A DNA stretch of 15,316 nt from Desulfobulbus sp. (GCA_030600525.1 JAUVLX010000048.1:1-15316); one strand, 5' to 3'. Positions 6,106-14,601 are shown, numbered from the stretch's first letter. A program made the numbers and translations. The notes: generated by a model not told the origin, from the sequence alone.

Positions 6106-9100
6106 TGGCAACCAGGCATGTACGCATGTCGCATATGCTACCAGTGAAGTCATCACAATTTATCCCATCACACCGTCCTCTCCGATGGCGGCAGAAGCCG
6201 ATGCAAAGGCTAATGCAAAACAGGAGAATATCTGGGGTTCTATCCCAGTAGTTTCTCAGATGCAATCCGAGGGTGGAGTTGCCGGCGCGCTGCATGGTTC
6301 GCTGAACTCAGGCGCTCTCTGTACAACATTTACCGCATCCCAGGGCCTGCTGCTGATGCTGCCCAACATGTACAAAATCGCTGGTGAGTTGACTCCTACG
6401 GTTTTCCATGTAACTGCCCGTGCTCTGGCTTACCAGGGACTTTCCATCTTCGGTGACCATAGTGACGTAATGTCTGTTCGTCAAACCGGTTGGGCAATGC
6501 TCAGTGCACAAAGTGTCCAGGAAGCACAGGACATGGCACTGATCTCCACTCAGTCCACTCTCGCTTCCCGCATTCCTTTCATTCATTTCTTCGACGGTTT
6601 CCGTACCTCGCATGAAGTTGCGAAAATTGAAGAACTGACCATGGATGACATGAGCGAAATGATCGACGAAGATCTCATTCATGAGTTCCGCGCCCGCGCC
6701 TTGACACCAGACCGTCCATCCATGTGTGGTACAGCTCAGAACCCTGATGTTTTCTTTACAGGCCGTGAGACAGTCAACAAATACTACGAAGCAATTCCCG
6801 GCATCGTTCAGTCAACAATGGACAAGTTTGGCAAAATGACCGGTCGCCAGTACAACCTGTTTGACTACTACGGTGCGCCTGATGCAACTGACGTCATAGT
6901 TATCATGGGTTCCGGTGCTGAAGTTGTTACTTCAACCATCGACTACATGGTTGCGCAGGGTGAGAAAGTCGGTATGATTATTGTCCGTCTTTTCCGTCCC
7001 TTTGACCAGACTGCAATGGTAAATTCACTGCCATCATGTGTTGAGCGCATTACTGTACTTGATCGTACCAAAGAGCCAGGCGCACTTGGCGATCCTCTGT
7101 ACCTCGACGTTCGTGCTGCAATAGGTGAAGCTGCTGAAGCCAACCCAACCATGATTCCACCAGTCATCCTCGGTGGTCGTTATGGTCTTGGTTCTGCAGA
7201 ATTTACACCTACAATGGTCAAAGCTGTCTATGAAAACATGACCGCGTTTGCACCAAAAAATAAATTCTGTATTGGCCCCGAAGACGATGTCGCTTTCACC
7301 AGCCTGAGTTATGACAAGGACTTCAACATCGAAGGTGACGACGTTTACCGTGCGTTGTTCTACGGTCTGGGTTCTGACGGAACTGTTGGTGCGAACAAAA
7401 ACACGATCAAGATTATTGGTAATGAAACAGAGAACTCTACTCAAGGGTACTTTGTTTACGATTCCAAAAAATCAGGTTCCATGACCGTTTCTCACCTCCG
7501 TTTTGGTGAAAACAAAATCGTTTCCCCTTACCTGATCAACAAAGCTAGTTTCATCGCCTGCCACAACTTTGCTTTCCTTGACAGCTATGACATGCTGGCC
7601 AACGTTGAAGAAGGCGGCACCTTTCTGCTGACCACCTCCTATTCTAAGGATGAGATCTGGAACCACCTGCCAGCATTAGTCCAAAAACAGTTGATTGAAA
7701 AGAATGTCAAATTCGTCATTATTGATGCGGTTAAACTCGGCCATGCTATCGGCCTTGGAGCGCGTATTAATATGATCATGCAGACAGCATTCTTCATGAT
7801 CTCTGGCATTCTCACCAAAGAAGGTGCCATTGAAGCGATCAAGAAAGCGATCAAGAAAACCTATGGTATTAAAGGTGACAAGATCGTTAACATGAACTAT
7901 GCAGCGGTTGACGGAGCGATTGAAAACATCGTTGAAGTTACCCTGCCAAGTGATGTTAACGGCCATGAAATGCCACCGACCGTGCCTGAAGAAGCACCTA
8001 AGTTTGTCAAAGATATCACCGCTAAGATGATGGAAGGTCACGGTGAAGATCTGAAGGTTTCCCAGATTCCTGATAACGGACGCTGGCCTACAGCTACCAC
8101 CCAGTGGGAAAAACGTAATATCGCAGTTGACGTCTCCCAATGGGATCCGGAAGCATGTATCCAGTGTGGCCGCTGTTCATTGGTCTGCCCACACGGTTGT
8201 ATCCGCATGAAAGTTGCCACCCCAGAAGCTATTGAAGCTGCAGGTGCAACCGCTGATTTCAAAACCGCTGATGCAGTAGGTAAAGACTACAAAGGCATGA
8301 AGTTCAGCATGCAGATCTCTACCGCTGATTGTTGTGGTTGTACTCTCTGTGTCAGCGTTTGTCCTGCACGCAAGAAAGATAAAGACGGCAACAAGACTGA
8401 CAATGCCGCGCTGAGCATGGTTCCGAACACAGACGAAGTTTACGCGCGTGAATCCAAAAACTGGGCAACTTTCCTTAAGTTGCCTGAAGTTGATCGGAGT
8501 ACACTCAAGACTTCCACCATTAAAGGTAGCCAGTTCCTGAGACCTCTTTTTGAGTTCTCTGGTGCCTGCGCAGGTTGCGGTGAAACTCCATATGTGAAGC
8601 TCGTCACCCAGTTATTCGGTGATCGCATGATGGTTGCAAACGCCACAGGTTGTTCTTCCATCTACGGTGGTAACCTGCCAACGACCCCATACTGTACCCG
8701 TAAAGACGGACGCGGACCGGCATGGTCCAACTCCCTGTTTGAAGATAACGCTGAGTACGGCCTTGGTATGCGCCAGGCAGTAGACAAACTCGGTAAACAG
8801 GCTGTTGAGCTGATTGGAAAAGCAGTTGCTGAAAACCTGATCGACAAAGCCATGGCTGATAGCCTCCTTGATGCTACCCAGAAGGACCAGAGTGAAATCG
8901 AGGCTATGCGTGATCAAGTTGCAGCTCTGAAAGCAGCACTTGAAGGCAGCGAAGCACCTGTAGCCAAGCGTCTGATGGGCGTGGCCGACTATCTCGTTAA
9001 AAAATCTGTATGGATATTTGGTGGTGACGGCTGGGCATACGATATCGGATACGGCGGATTGGACCATGTATTGGCATCCGGCGATAACGTTAACGTTATG

Positions 9101-9655
9101 GTTTTGGATACCGAGGTATACTCCAATACCGGTGGACAGATGTCCAAATCCACCCCACGTGCTGCAGTAGCTCAGTTTGCTGCTGGTGGTAAGCGTTCGC
9201 CTAAGAAAAATATGGGTATGATCTTCTCTACCTTTGGTACCGTCTATGTTGCCCGTATTTCACTTGGTGGAAATCCACAGCAGGCTGTCAAGGCCATTGC
9301 TGAAGCTGAAGCATATGATGGACCGTCTTTGATCATTGCTTACGCTCACTGCATCAACCATGGTATCAACATGGCTCATGGTCTTGAGCAGCAGAAGAAA
9401 GCTGTTGAATGTGGTCACTGGTCACTGTATCGGTACAACCCATTGCTGGAAGACGAAGGTAAGAATCCTCTTATCATCGACAGTAAAGAGCCGACCATGA
9501 CCTTTGCTGATTATGCATTGACTGAAAACCGTTATAGAATGCTGAAGATTTCTAACCCAGATATGGCTGATGAGCTTATGGCCGAATCTCAGAAGGACGT
9601 TGATAAGTCCTGGAAGATGTTGAAAGCATGGGCAAAGTCGCTCGAAGCTGAGTAA
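6080..9655 (+). CDS. nifJ: pyruvate:ferredoxin (flavodoxin) oxidoreductase, single-chain
   Basis: A 1191-residue cytoplasmic enzyme that converts pyruvate and CoA to acetyl-CoA and CO2 while reducing ferredoxin, or runs in reverse. The domain order is that of Desulfovibrio africanus PFOR. Pyruvate-site motif YPITPSSPM lies at 28-36 (T31), with R114 at the same number as in that enzyme; the transketolase C-like domain follows near 270-400. Two ferredoxin clusters use C693/C696/C699/C703 and C751/C754/C757/C761. The proximal cluster uses C830, C833, C858 and C1091. The thiamine-diphosphate site has GDGWAYDIG (982-990) and VYSNTGGQMSKSTPR from V1013. The chain ends about 40 residues short of the D. 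africanus enzyme and lacks its C-terminal oxygen-protective extension. AAGGAG sits 8 bases before ATG. Single-gene unit closed by a strong terminator. Confidence 0.97.
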   Translation: MSRKMVNIDGNQACTHVAYATSEVITIYPITPSSPMAAEADAKANAKQENIWGSIPVVSQMQSEGGVAGALHGSLNSGALCTTFTASQGLLLMLPNMYKIAGELTPTVFHVTARALAYQGLSIFGDHSDVMSVRQTGWAMLSAQSVQEAQDMALISTQSTLASRIPFIHFFDGFRTSHEVAKIEELTMDDMSEMIDEDLIHEFRARALTPDRPSMCGTAQNPDVFFTGRETVNKYYEAIPGIVQSTMDKFGKMTGRQYNLFDYYGAPDATDVIVIMGSGAEVVTSTIDYMVAQGEKVGMIIVRLFRPFDQTAMVNSLPSCVERITVLDRTKEPGALGDPLYLDVRAAIGEAAEANPTMIPPVILGGRYGLGSAEFTPTMVKAVYENMTAFAPKNKFCIGPEDDVAFTSLSYDKDFNIEGDDVYRALFYGLGSDGTVGANKNTIKIIGNETENSTQGYFVYDSKKSGSMTVSHLRFGENKIVSPYLINKASFIACHNFAFLDSYDMLANVEEGGTFLLTTSYSKDEIWNHLPALVQKQLIEKNVKFVIIDAVKLGHAIGLGARINMIMQTAFFMISGILTKEGAIEAIKKAIKKTYGIKGDKIVNMNYAAVDGAIENIVEVTLPSDVNGHEMPPTVPEEAPKFVKDITAKMMEGHGEDLKVSQIPDNGRWPTATTQWEKRNIAVDVSQWDPEACIQCGRCSLVCPHGCIRMKVATPEAIEAAGATADFKTADAVGKDYKGMKFSMQISTADCCGCTLCVSVCPARKKDKDGNKTDNAALSMVPNTDEVYARESKNWATFLKLPEVDRSTLKTSTIKGSQFLRPLFEFSGACAGCGETPYVKLVTQLFGDRMMVANATGCSSIYGGNLPTTPYCTRKDGRGPAWSNSLFEDNAEYGLGMRQAVDKLGKQAVELIGKAVAENLIDKAMADSLLDATQKDQSEIEAMRDQVAALKAALEGSEAPVAKRLMGVADYLVKKSVWIFGGDGWAYDIGYGGLDHVLASGDNVNVMVLDTEVYSNTGGQMSKSTPRAAVAQFAAGGKRSPKKNMGMIFSTFGTVYVARISLGGNPQQAVKAIAEAEAYDGPSLIIAYAHCINHGINMAHGLEQQKKAVECGHWSLYRYNPLLEDEGKNPLIIDSKEPTMTFADYALTENRYRMLKISNPDMADELMAESQKDVDKSWKMLKAWAKSLEAE

Positions 9656-9683
9656 GCCCCACCCTTGACATCAGGTAGTACCC

Positions 9684-9730
9684 AAGCAGCCCTGCCGATC
9701 ATTCGGCAGGGCTGCTTTTCTTTTTATCTT
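9684..9730 (+). terminator. rho-independent terminator of PFOR
   Basis: A perfect 15-bp stem (9684-9698 with 9703-9717, core GCAGCCCTGCCG) and a TCAT loop, followed by a T-rich run (9716-9737). It lies 28 bases after the PFOR stop codon. Confidence 0.95.
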
Positions 9731-9740
9731 TTTTTTTAGC

Positions 9741-9770
9741 TTGCTGTTTTTTTTTCACTTGGTGTTATAT
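9741..9770 (+). promoter_or_regulatory. putative promoter of the CBS-pair gene
   Basis: TTGCTG (9741-9746), 18 bases, TTATAT (9765-9770), directly after the PFOR terminator and about 55 bases before ATG 9825. Both boxes are partial matches; the position between a terminator and a gene is the main support. Confidence 0.35.
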
Positions 9771-9824
9771 ACACAATCAGGGAAAAATATCACACCTTGC
9801 AAACAACCAAAGAAGGAGACAGTA

Positions 9825-10289
9825 ATGCAGTTATTTGCAAAAGATATCATGATAAAAAATTATGATACCATCCATATGAATGAGCCTGCAGAAAAGGCTA
9901 TTCGTAAAATCCTCACCGCCAAGGTCAGGCCGACAGGCCATAAGACCGTCAGCCTTATGGTTATTGATGATGCCCATAGACTGGTGGGAACTATCAGTAT
10001 GTTTTACATCCTGTATCACCTGCGACCATCTTTTCTCAACTACGGTATTGATGGAGATACCCTTTCCTGGCAGGGTGAACTTGACCAGTTCATTAAGTCA
10101 GTTAAGGACAAGAATGTGAGTCAGATAATGAATGCAAATGTATTGAGCATTCCCTCTGATGAGCCACTCATGGCAATCGTAGACAGGATGGTTAAGGATA
10201 GAATCCGACGAATGCCGGTTGTTGACAATGGCAAGCTGGTAGGGGTGGTTTATTTTTCAGATATTTTCTATCACCTTTTTAATGATTAA
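9825..10289 (+). CDS. small CBS-pair protein
   Basis: A 154-residue soluble protein made of two CBS domains and little else. CBS1 spans about 1-68 (MQLFAKDIMIKNYDTIHMNE ... LMVIDDAHRLVGTISMFYIL), CBS2 about 95-152 (KNVSQIMNANVLSIPSDEPL ... RRMPVVDNGKLVGVVYFSDI). The linker (68-94) contains SFLNYGIDGDTLSW. Such pairs often bind adenosine nucleotides and regulate partner proteins; no partner domain is fused and no ligand can be assigned. The frame extends upstream to 9741, but that would begin inside the T-rich tail of the PFOR terminator. ATG 9825 has an AAGGAG site five to six bases away (9812-9817) and starts directly at the CBS fold. Own promoter and terminator suggest a single-gene unit. 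Confidence 0.87.
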   Translation: MQLFAKDIMIKNYDTIHMNEPAEKAIRKILTAKVRPTGHKTVSLMVIDDAHRLVGTISMFYILYHLRPSFLNYGIDGDTLSWQGELDQFIKSVKDKNVSQIMNANVLSIPSDEPLMAIVDRMVKDRIRRMPVVDNGKLVGVVYFSDIFYHLFND

Positions 10290-10319
10290 CAGAAAAATCA
10301 TTACATCTTCCCTAAAGCC

Positions 10320-10367
10320 ACAAAATAATAAAGCCAGAACAGGAATGTTCTGGCTTTATTATTTTGT
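10320..10367. terminator. bidirectional terminator between convergent genes
   Basis: A perfect 21-bp stem (10320-10340 with 10347-10367) and a six-base AGGAAT loop. The core AAGCCAGAAC / GTTCTGGCTT is flanked by AT-rich arms, so each strand ends in a T-rich stretch (TTTATTATTTTGT). It serves the CBS gene on the + strand and the YkgJ-family gene on the - strand. Confidence 0.9.
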
Positions 10368-10432
10368 CATGTTACGGCACTGATAAAAAACGACCTCTTA
10401 CTCTCCTAAAGAGGAAAACAGAGGGTACATTT

Positions 10433-10456
10433 AAGGGGTAAGCTTCACCCCTTTTT
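10433..10456 (+). terminator. possible second terminator hairpin overlapping the YkgJ gene end
   Basis: AAGGGGT (10433-10439) pairs with ACCCCTT (10447-10453) around a seven-base loop and is followed on the + strand by TTT. It overlaps the stop codon of the opposing gene (10445-10447). It would be a backup for + strand transcription that passes the main hairpin. Confidence 0.35.
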
Positions 10457-11398
10457 CTCCTCACTTTCTTTCATCAAGCGATCCCGATCAGCCTTCAATT
10501 CTTCATAGTCACGTTCAGCCTTTAGCAGGGAATCATCCTGACGCTGTTTAATCTCTTCTATTTTCGCCTGCAGCTTCTCTTGTCTAATGGGCATTTCACC
10601 GGCACCAAAAAGAGTGTTTGCCAGATACTGAAATGAAAAATGCATGAGCTCAATATCGTCTTCCTTAATTTTGGCAAGTGTCTCTTCGTCGATCACGTAG
10701 GTATCAAGAAATGAGCTTTCCAAGATAAACTTGCGAAAGGTGTCAAGGTCCGTTGATGCCATAAAAAACATCCGCTTGGCAGCCTCACTTAAGGTCGCCT
10801 GAAGGCCAAAAGATTTACGCCGCATCACTAAACGCAGCCATTCTTTGTTCATCTCATCGCGGACATCAACCCCCTGATCAGCACGCCAATCGCGAATTGT
10901 CCATTGCTTGGGTTCTTCATGGCCTTTGCAATGATCTTCTTTTACAAGAAAAAAGAACTTCTGTTCCTCAGCATCTTCGGCGCCCCCTTCGTGAAAATCT
11001 GCCATGCCGACAGGGTAATATCTACATGCAGTGGGGCGATCTTCATACACCGTACATCCTTCAGGGGTGACAAAAGGGCATCCATTTTTCTCACCAACCA
11101 ACTTCAGCTGTACTCCCGGCATATCTGTTTTTTCCAGATAGGTTGGCTCTGTATACTGAGTAATAAATTCATGGGACGCCAGGTTCAACCGCTTTTTCAA
11201 CACAAGAATGTCGTAAGGGGTCAGAATTATTTTAATATTATGACAGCAGGCCGTAAAGCAACTCACCCCAGGATGACATTCAAATTGCAGAGTGGAATCA
11301 AGAGTCAGTTTCTCTGGCAGGATGTTGGATGGGTTTTTATCGGTGTTGGTAAATATATTTTTTGCATCACTTAATTCTTGTTGCGCCTTCTCAGACAT
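10445..11398 (-). CDS. YkgJ-family cysteine-cluster protein
   Basis: A 317-residue soluble protein. The conserved cysteine core is CHPGVSCFTACC (C41, C47, C51, C52), then GCPFV (C107), GCTVYEDRPTACRYYPVG (C115, C125) and DHCKGH (C157). This is the UPF0153/YkgJ pattern, thought to bind a metal or iron-sulfur cluster; the cellular role of the family is not established. The middle (165-260) is helical. The end (about 265-317) is strongly charged with Lys/Glu/Asp/Arg heptads and is probably a coiled coil, giving a longer protein than the ~100-150-residue minimal members. ATG 11398 has a GAGGAAA site. The gene has its own promoter (11544-11571) and shares a bidirectional terminator with the CBS gene. 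Confidence 0.87.
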   Translation of the reverse strand: MSEKAQQELSDAKNIFTNTDKNPSNILPEKLTLDSTLQFECHPGVSCFTACCHNIKIILTPYDILVLKKRLNLASHEFITQYTEPTYLEKTDMPGVQLKLVGEKNGCPFVTPEGCTVYEDRPTACRYYPVGMADFHEGGAEDAEEQKFFFLVKEDHCKGHEEPKQWTIRDWRADQGVDVRDEMNKEWLRLVMRRKSFGLQATLSEAAKRMFFMASTDLDTFRKFILESSFLDTYVIDEETLAKIKEDDIELMHFSFQYLANTLFGAGEMPIRQEKLQAKIEEIKQRQDDSLLKAERDYEELKADRDRLMKESEEKKG

Positions 11399-11876
11399 GC
11401 TTTTCCTCTTTCAGAAACTTCCCGGACAGATTGCAACAATACAGATACAGGAGTTCCAAAATTTCATATTTCCTGCCACCAAGCGTAATGCTCAACACCA
11501 AAAAATAAATTATTTATGTAAGATTATTTGACCGGAACTTCATATATTACCATTTCCTTCACCTGTGTCAAACCCTATTGATTGGTTTTTCTTTTTCTTA
11601 TCAACTGCCGCTTAAATTTCTGACTTTATCATTTCGATACACCTCAACTACCCACGTGTAATTCACAGTCAGTTCATCACTATTTTTACGGTAAAGTAAA
11701 AATTTCGGTTACTGCATGCAATTTTATGTTTTTTTTCCCTTAAAACTGTTACTAAGACGGGCTAAACGAATAGATTCGTGTCTTCAAAAAAGTGGTAATA
11801 TTCACGTATCCCTTCGAAGTATCTTAACTTTTAAGTACCAGGTCACTTTGTTTTATGACCGGACATAACGATCCTA
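11399..11876. other. AT-rich intergenic region with inverted repeats
   Basis: 478 bases between divergent genes. Besides the minus-strand promoter it holds three inverted repeats: ATTTTTAC / GTAAAAAT (11682-11689, 11696-11703, six-base centre); AAGAC...ACGAAT / ATTCGT...GTCTT (11754-11784, two-base centre, seven-base bulge on one side); and GGTCA / TGACC (11841-11845, 11856-11860, extended by CC/GG past one bulged A). None is followed by a T-run on the + strand, so they look more like operators or leader hairpins than terminators. No convincing gene is seen, and no clear + strand promoter was found. Confidence 0.45.
11544..11571 (-). promoter_or_regulatory. sigma-70 promoter of the YkgJ-family gene
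   Basis: A perfect TTGACA on the minus strand (complement of 11566-11571) is followed after 16 bases by TAATAT (complement of 11544-11549). The expected start near 11537 gives a leader of about 140 bases before ATG 11398. Confidence 0.5.
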
Positions 11877-12074
11877 ATGAAATTATTTTTATCCCATTCC
11901 ATTGACTTTACCAAAGTTGATACCCTTGTCTACCATCTCCCAGACGGCCCTTCCTTCTCTCTGGAAATGCAAAATATAGGAGAACTCGTTGACATTGAAA
12001 TGGAATATGGCGACATCTGTGATACATCAGATATTGACGGAGTCGTTCACTTTTTCCCACGTGGCAACGCCTGA
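11877..12074 (+). CDS. possible small protein of unknown function
   Basis: A 65-residue acidic frame: MKLFLSHSIDFTKVDTLVYH, then LPDGPSFSLEMQNIGELVDI and an Asp/Glu-rich end with DICDTSDIDGVVHFFPRGNA. No signal peptide, no membrane segment, one cysteine. I do not recognise a family. An in-frame TGA upstream fixes ATG 11877 as the first possible ATG start. There is no good ribosome site; GGA lies 13 bases upstream, and a GGTCA/TGACC hairpin ends 14 bases before the ATG. It precedes the PHP phosphatase on the same strand by 68 bases. The alternating hydrophobic/acidic pattern looks protein-like, but the weak start leaves real doubt. Confidence 0.45.
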   Translation: MKLFLSHSIDFTKVDTLVYHLPDGPSFSLEMQNIGELVDIEMEYGDICDTSDIDGVVHFFPRGNA

Positions 12075-12089
12075 CAGTACACTTTCTGC

Positions 12090-12114
12090 TAGCCCAAATT
12101 TCTCATGCGGGCTA
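12090..12114 (+). other. hairpin between the small frame and the PHP gene
   Basis: TAGCCC (12090-12095) and GGGCTA (12109-12114) form a perfect six-bp stem with a 13-base loop. No T-run follows, so a terminator is unlikely. It ends 28 bases before the PHP gene start, which has no ribosome-binding site of its own. Confidence 0.3.
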
Positions 12115-12142
12115 ACTCAACACTCCTCACGCTTCTCTCATC

Positions 12143-12946
12143 ATGGATAGCCCCTACCCCATAGATACCGGTTTTGACGGTCATGTGCATACCTACCTCT
12201 GCAATCATGCCAGAGGCACCATGGAAGAATATGTGATCGCAGCAATTAACAAAGGCCTGCATTCCCTTTGCTTTTTAGAACACCTGGAACTTGGAATAAC
12301 CTACCATCAGAAAAGCTGGTTGAATGAAGAAGACTTTGCAATCTACTTCAAAGAAGGGGCTCGTCTTAAAGAGGTGTACAAAGACCAACTCACTATTTTG
12401 CTCGGGGTTGAAGCAGGCTATAATCCTGAAATGCACGCTCAGTTTTCAAACGTGTTAAAGGCTCATCCATGGGACAGAATCGGCCTCTCCTACCACTTTT
12501 ACAGGATAAGGGACAAGCATTTTAACCTGCTCAGTCGCAAACCAGATAGCCTTGCTATCCTTATTGAACAGGGACCAAACCTGATTTTGGAAGCCTATTT
12601 TGCTTCTCTCTTGGATGCGCTCCAAATTATGGAGCGTTGCGATGTTGTCTGCCATCTGGATGCTTGCCTACGACATACACCAGAGGGCAGACTCTCTGAA
12701 AAAAATGATATCCAGATCGACACCATCCTGGATATTATGCAACAAAAACAGATCGCTCTAGAAGTAAACACTTCAGGCTTTGCACTGCGTAAAACCCCAT
12801 TTCCCGAGGCAACTATTCTCAACAGGGCAATGAAACGTGGTATCGTGTTGGTTCCAGGTTCTGACGCCCATGATCCGCAACAAGTTGGCCGCTATTTCGG
12901 CCAACTCGATGACTATCTGCAGACTGCGTTCAATCTCCAGATGTAA
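12143..12946 (+). CDS. PHP-family histidinol-phosphatase-like hydrolase
   Basis: A 267-residue soluble protein, the usual size of PHP-type histidinol phosphatase (HisJ/HisK, about 268 in B. subtilis). Metal-binding motifs are in order: DGHVHTYLCNHARGT (D12, H14, H16, H22), FLEHLEL (E46, H47), GVEAGYN (E90), LSYHF (H118), CHLDAC (H171, D173) and PGSDAHDP (D241, H243). The expected reaction is removal of phosphate from histidinol phosphate, the penultimate step of histidine synthesis, using a trinuclear metal centre. No other his gene is in the window, so another phosphoester substrate cannot be excluded. ATG 12143 is the only start that keeps the first motif and follows an in-frame TAA, yet no Shine-Dalgarno sequence precedes it (ACGCTTCTCTCATC), which is unusual among its neighbours. 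Convergent with the HEAT/receiver gene 26 bases on. Confidence 0.85.
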   Translation: MDSPYPIDTGFDGHVHTYLCNHARGTMEEYVIAAINKGLHSLCFLEHLELGITYHQKSWLNEEDFAIYFKEGARLKEVYKDQLTILLGVEAGYNPEMHAQFSNVLKAHPWDRIGLSYHFYRIRDKHFNLLSRKPDSLAILIEQGPNLILEAYFASLLDALQIMERCDVVCHLDACLRHTPEGRLSEKNDIQIDTILDIMQQKQIALEVNTSGFALRKTPFPEATILNRAMKRGIVLVPGSDAHDPQQVGRYFGQLDDYLQTAFNLQM

Positions 12947-12972
12947 CAGATACAACAAAATTCACCGCCTCC

Positions 12973-14601
12973 TCAAGCAAGGTTAATAAATTTACCCATT
13001 ACTTTTTTCAAGCTCTCCATATTAAACGGCTTCATTAAAATATCATTGACACCTGCACTGGTTGCAGCGTCATGATCCTGAACATCACCCTGGGTGGTCA
13101 CCATAACCACCGGTAATTCCTCAACACTATACAGTTTGCGAATTTTTTCGGTGAGTTCTATACCTGAGATCTCAGGCATATTCAAATCGGTAAGCACAAA
13201 CGCTGGTTTTTCCTTGGCCAGCCACTCCAAAGCCGTTGCCGGAAATTCAAACAGTACAGGTTCACACCCCAATTCATGTAATGTTGCCTTGTAAATACTT
13301 AGAATCATCCTCGAATCATCCACAGCACACACCTTGAGACGAGCATTCTTTTCGCCTCTGACGCCTTCGATCTGATCAGCAAATGCACCTAGCCCTTTCT
13401 CCCTAAGCAGTGAGGCATAGTGATTCCTGATATCTGGATGGGCATGTGGTAAATAGGTCTGTGCCAGGTCCTGAAAGAAGTCTTCCGTTGCCAGGCTTAA
13501 AAAGATGTTATCCACTTCGGCATTGACGATAATTTTGACTATATGCCGAGCTTCATCTCCTCCGGTCCGCACAAGATTCTTAACGCCAGCCGAAAGAATT
13601 TCGTTAAAGTTTTTATCAATCGCCCGTGCCGCGGCAGTACAGACATGGTCTTCAGTATCTGTAAGCCCGGCAGCCAAGGTATATGCCCCTTTACGAAGAG
13701 GAAGCAGCGCCAGGGCTTCATAGGCTGCAAATCGTACATTGGCATCATGGGGAACAGTGTTCAACAGTGTTCTAATAGGCATTACTGCGCCCTCATCCCC
13801 TATTTCACCCAACACATTTAAGGTATGAATCAGGAGATCATTGTCCGTCTCCTTCAGATTTTCAATGAGTATTGGCACTGCCTTGGAACCGATCTGGGTC
13901 AGGGTATCCTTTGCATAAATACGCATATGGGCGTAATGGGACCGTAAGGTATCATTGAGTATTCTCAACGACACCTTATCCTGTACCTCAGAAAAAATAG
14001 TAAGGATAACCAGATCCAATTCATTATCAGTCCCCATCCTTTCGGAAAGCCGGTGCATTGCAGTTTGCGTTCCGACCTGCCCCAACGCATAGATGGCACT
14101 ATTGATGAGATCACGATCTGCAGAATAGAGAAAATCGGTTAATGTATTGACCGACTCCGGATCGCCTATCAAACCAAGATTTTCAATGATCAATCGCATA
14201 GCCTGATTATCATCATTCTGGCCAAGTAACTCTACCAAAACCGGAGAAGCCTGTTCAAACTTGAGCTCTCCGGCAGTTTCAATCATGATCGTCTTATCCT
14301 TGATAGTGGTATCACGGAGTGCCTGCAACAGGACATCAGGATAGGCTATCAGATTTGAAATCAAAGTCTCCCTGATAACAGGGAGACTCACTGCCAGCTC
14401 TGAGTTCTCAATCAGCAGATTATTCAAAAGGGGAACCGTAAAATCAACGTCAGCCTTGAAGAGTTCGTAAAGCAACCGATTCTGTGACTTTCTGTCAATG
14501 TCTCCAATATGGGCCAGCACCAGACGTGCTTTCATTATGTCGCCGGTCTTAATGTTAGCCTGAATCTCTTCAATCATATGGTCAGTATTTAATGCCGCCA
14601 T
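12973..14601 (-). CDS. HEAT-repeat protein with C-terminal response-regulator receiver
   Basis: A 542-residue soluble protein. Residues about 20-410 are helical repeats of HEAT type; the clearest units read ALGQVGTQTAMHRL (172-185), KDTLTQIGSKAVPILIENL (231-249), LNVLGEIGDEGAVMPIRTLL (261-280) and AAYEALALLPLRKGAYTLAA (292-311). Residues about 422-542 are a CheY-like receiver: D428/D429 acidic pair, phospho-acceptor D472 (VLTDLNMPEISG), T502 (VVMVTT) and K524 (LMKPF). All catalytic residues are present, so it should accept phosphate from a histidine kinase; none is encoded in the window. There is no DNA-binding or enzyme output, so the HEAT array probably acts as the protein-binding output. 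The strong AGGGGGAATA site precedes ATG 14601. Confidence 0.9.
   Translation of the reverse strand: MAALNTDHMIEEIQANIKTGDIMKARLVLAHIGDIDRKSQNRLLYELFKADVDFTVPLLNNLLIENSELAVSLPVIRETLISNLIAYPDVLLQALRDTTIKDKTIMIETAGELKFEQASPVLVELLGQNDDNQAMRLIIENLGLIGDPESVNTLTDFLYSADRDLINSAIYALGQVGTQTAMHRLSERMGTDNELDLVILTIFSEVQDKVSLRILNDTLRSHYAHMRIYAKDTLTQIGSKAVPILIENLKETDNDLLIHTLNVLGEIGDEGAVMPIRTLLNTVPHDANVRFAAYEALALLPLRKGAYTLAAGLTDTEDHVCTAAARAIDKNFNEILSAGVKNLVRTGGDEARHIVKIIVNAEVDNIFLSLATEDFFQDLAQTYLPHAHPDIRNHYASLLREKGLGAFADQIEGVRGEKNARLKVCAVDDSRMILSIYKATLHELGCEPVLFEFPATALEWLAKEKPAFVLTDLNMPEISGIELTEKIRKLYSVEELPVVMVTTQGDVQDHDAATSAGVNDILMKPFNMESLKKVMGKFINLA

Noticed and set aside
9741..9824. 28-residue N-terminal extension of the CBS-pair protein.
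   Set aside because: It begins at the T-rich tail of the PFOR terminator and within the probable promoter; ATG 9825 has a strong AAGGAG site.
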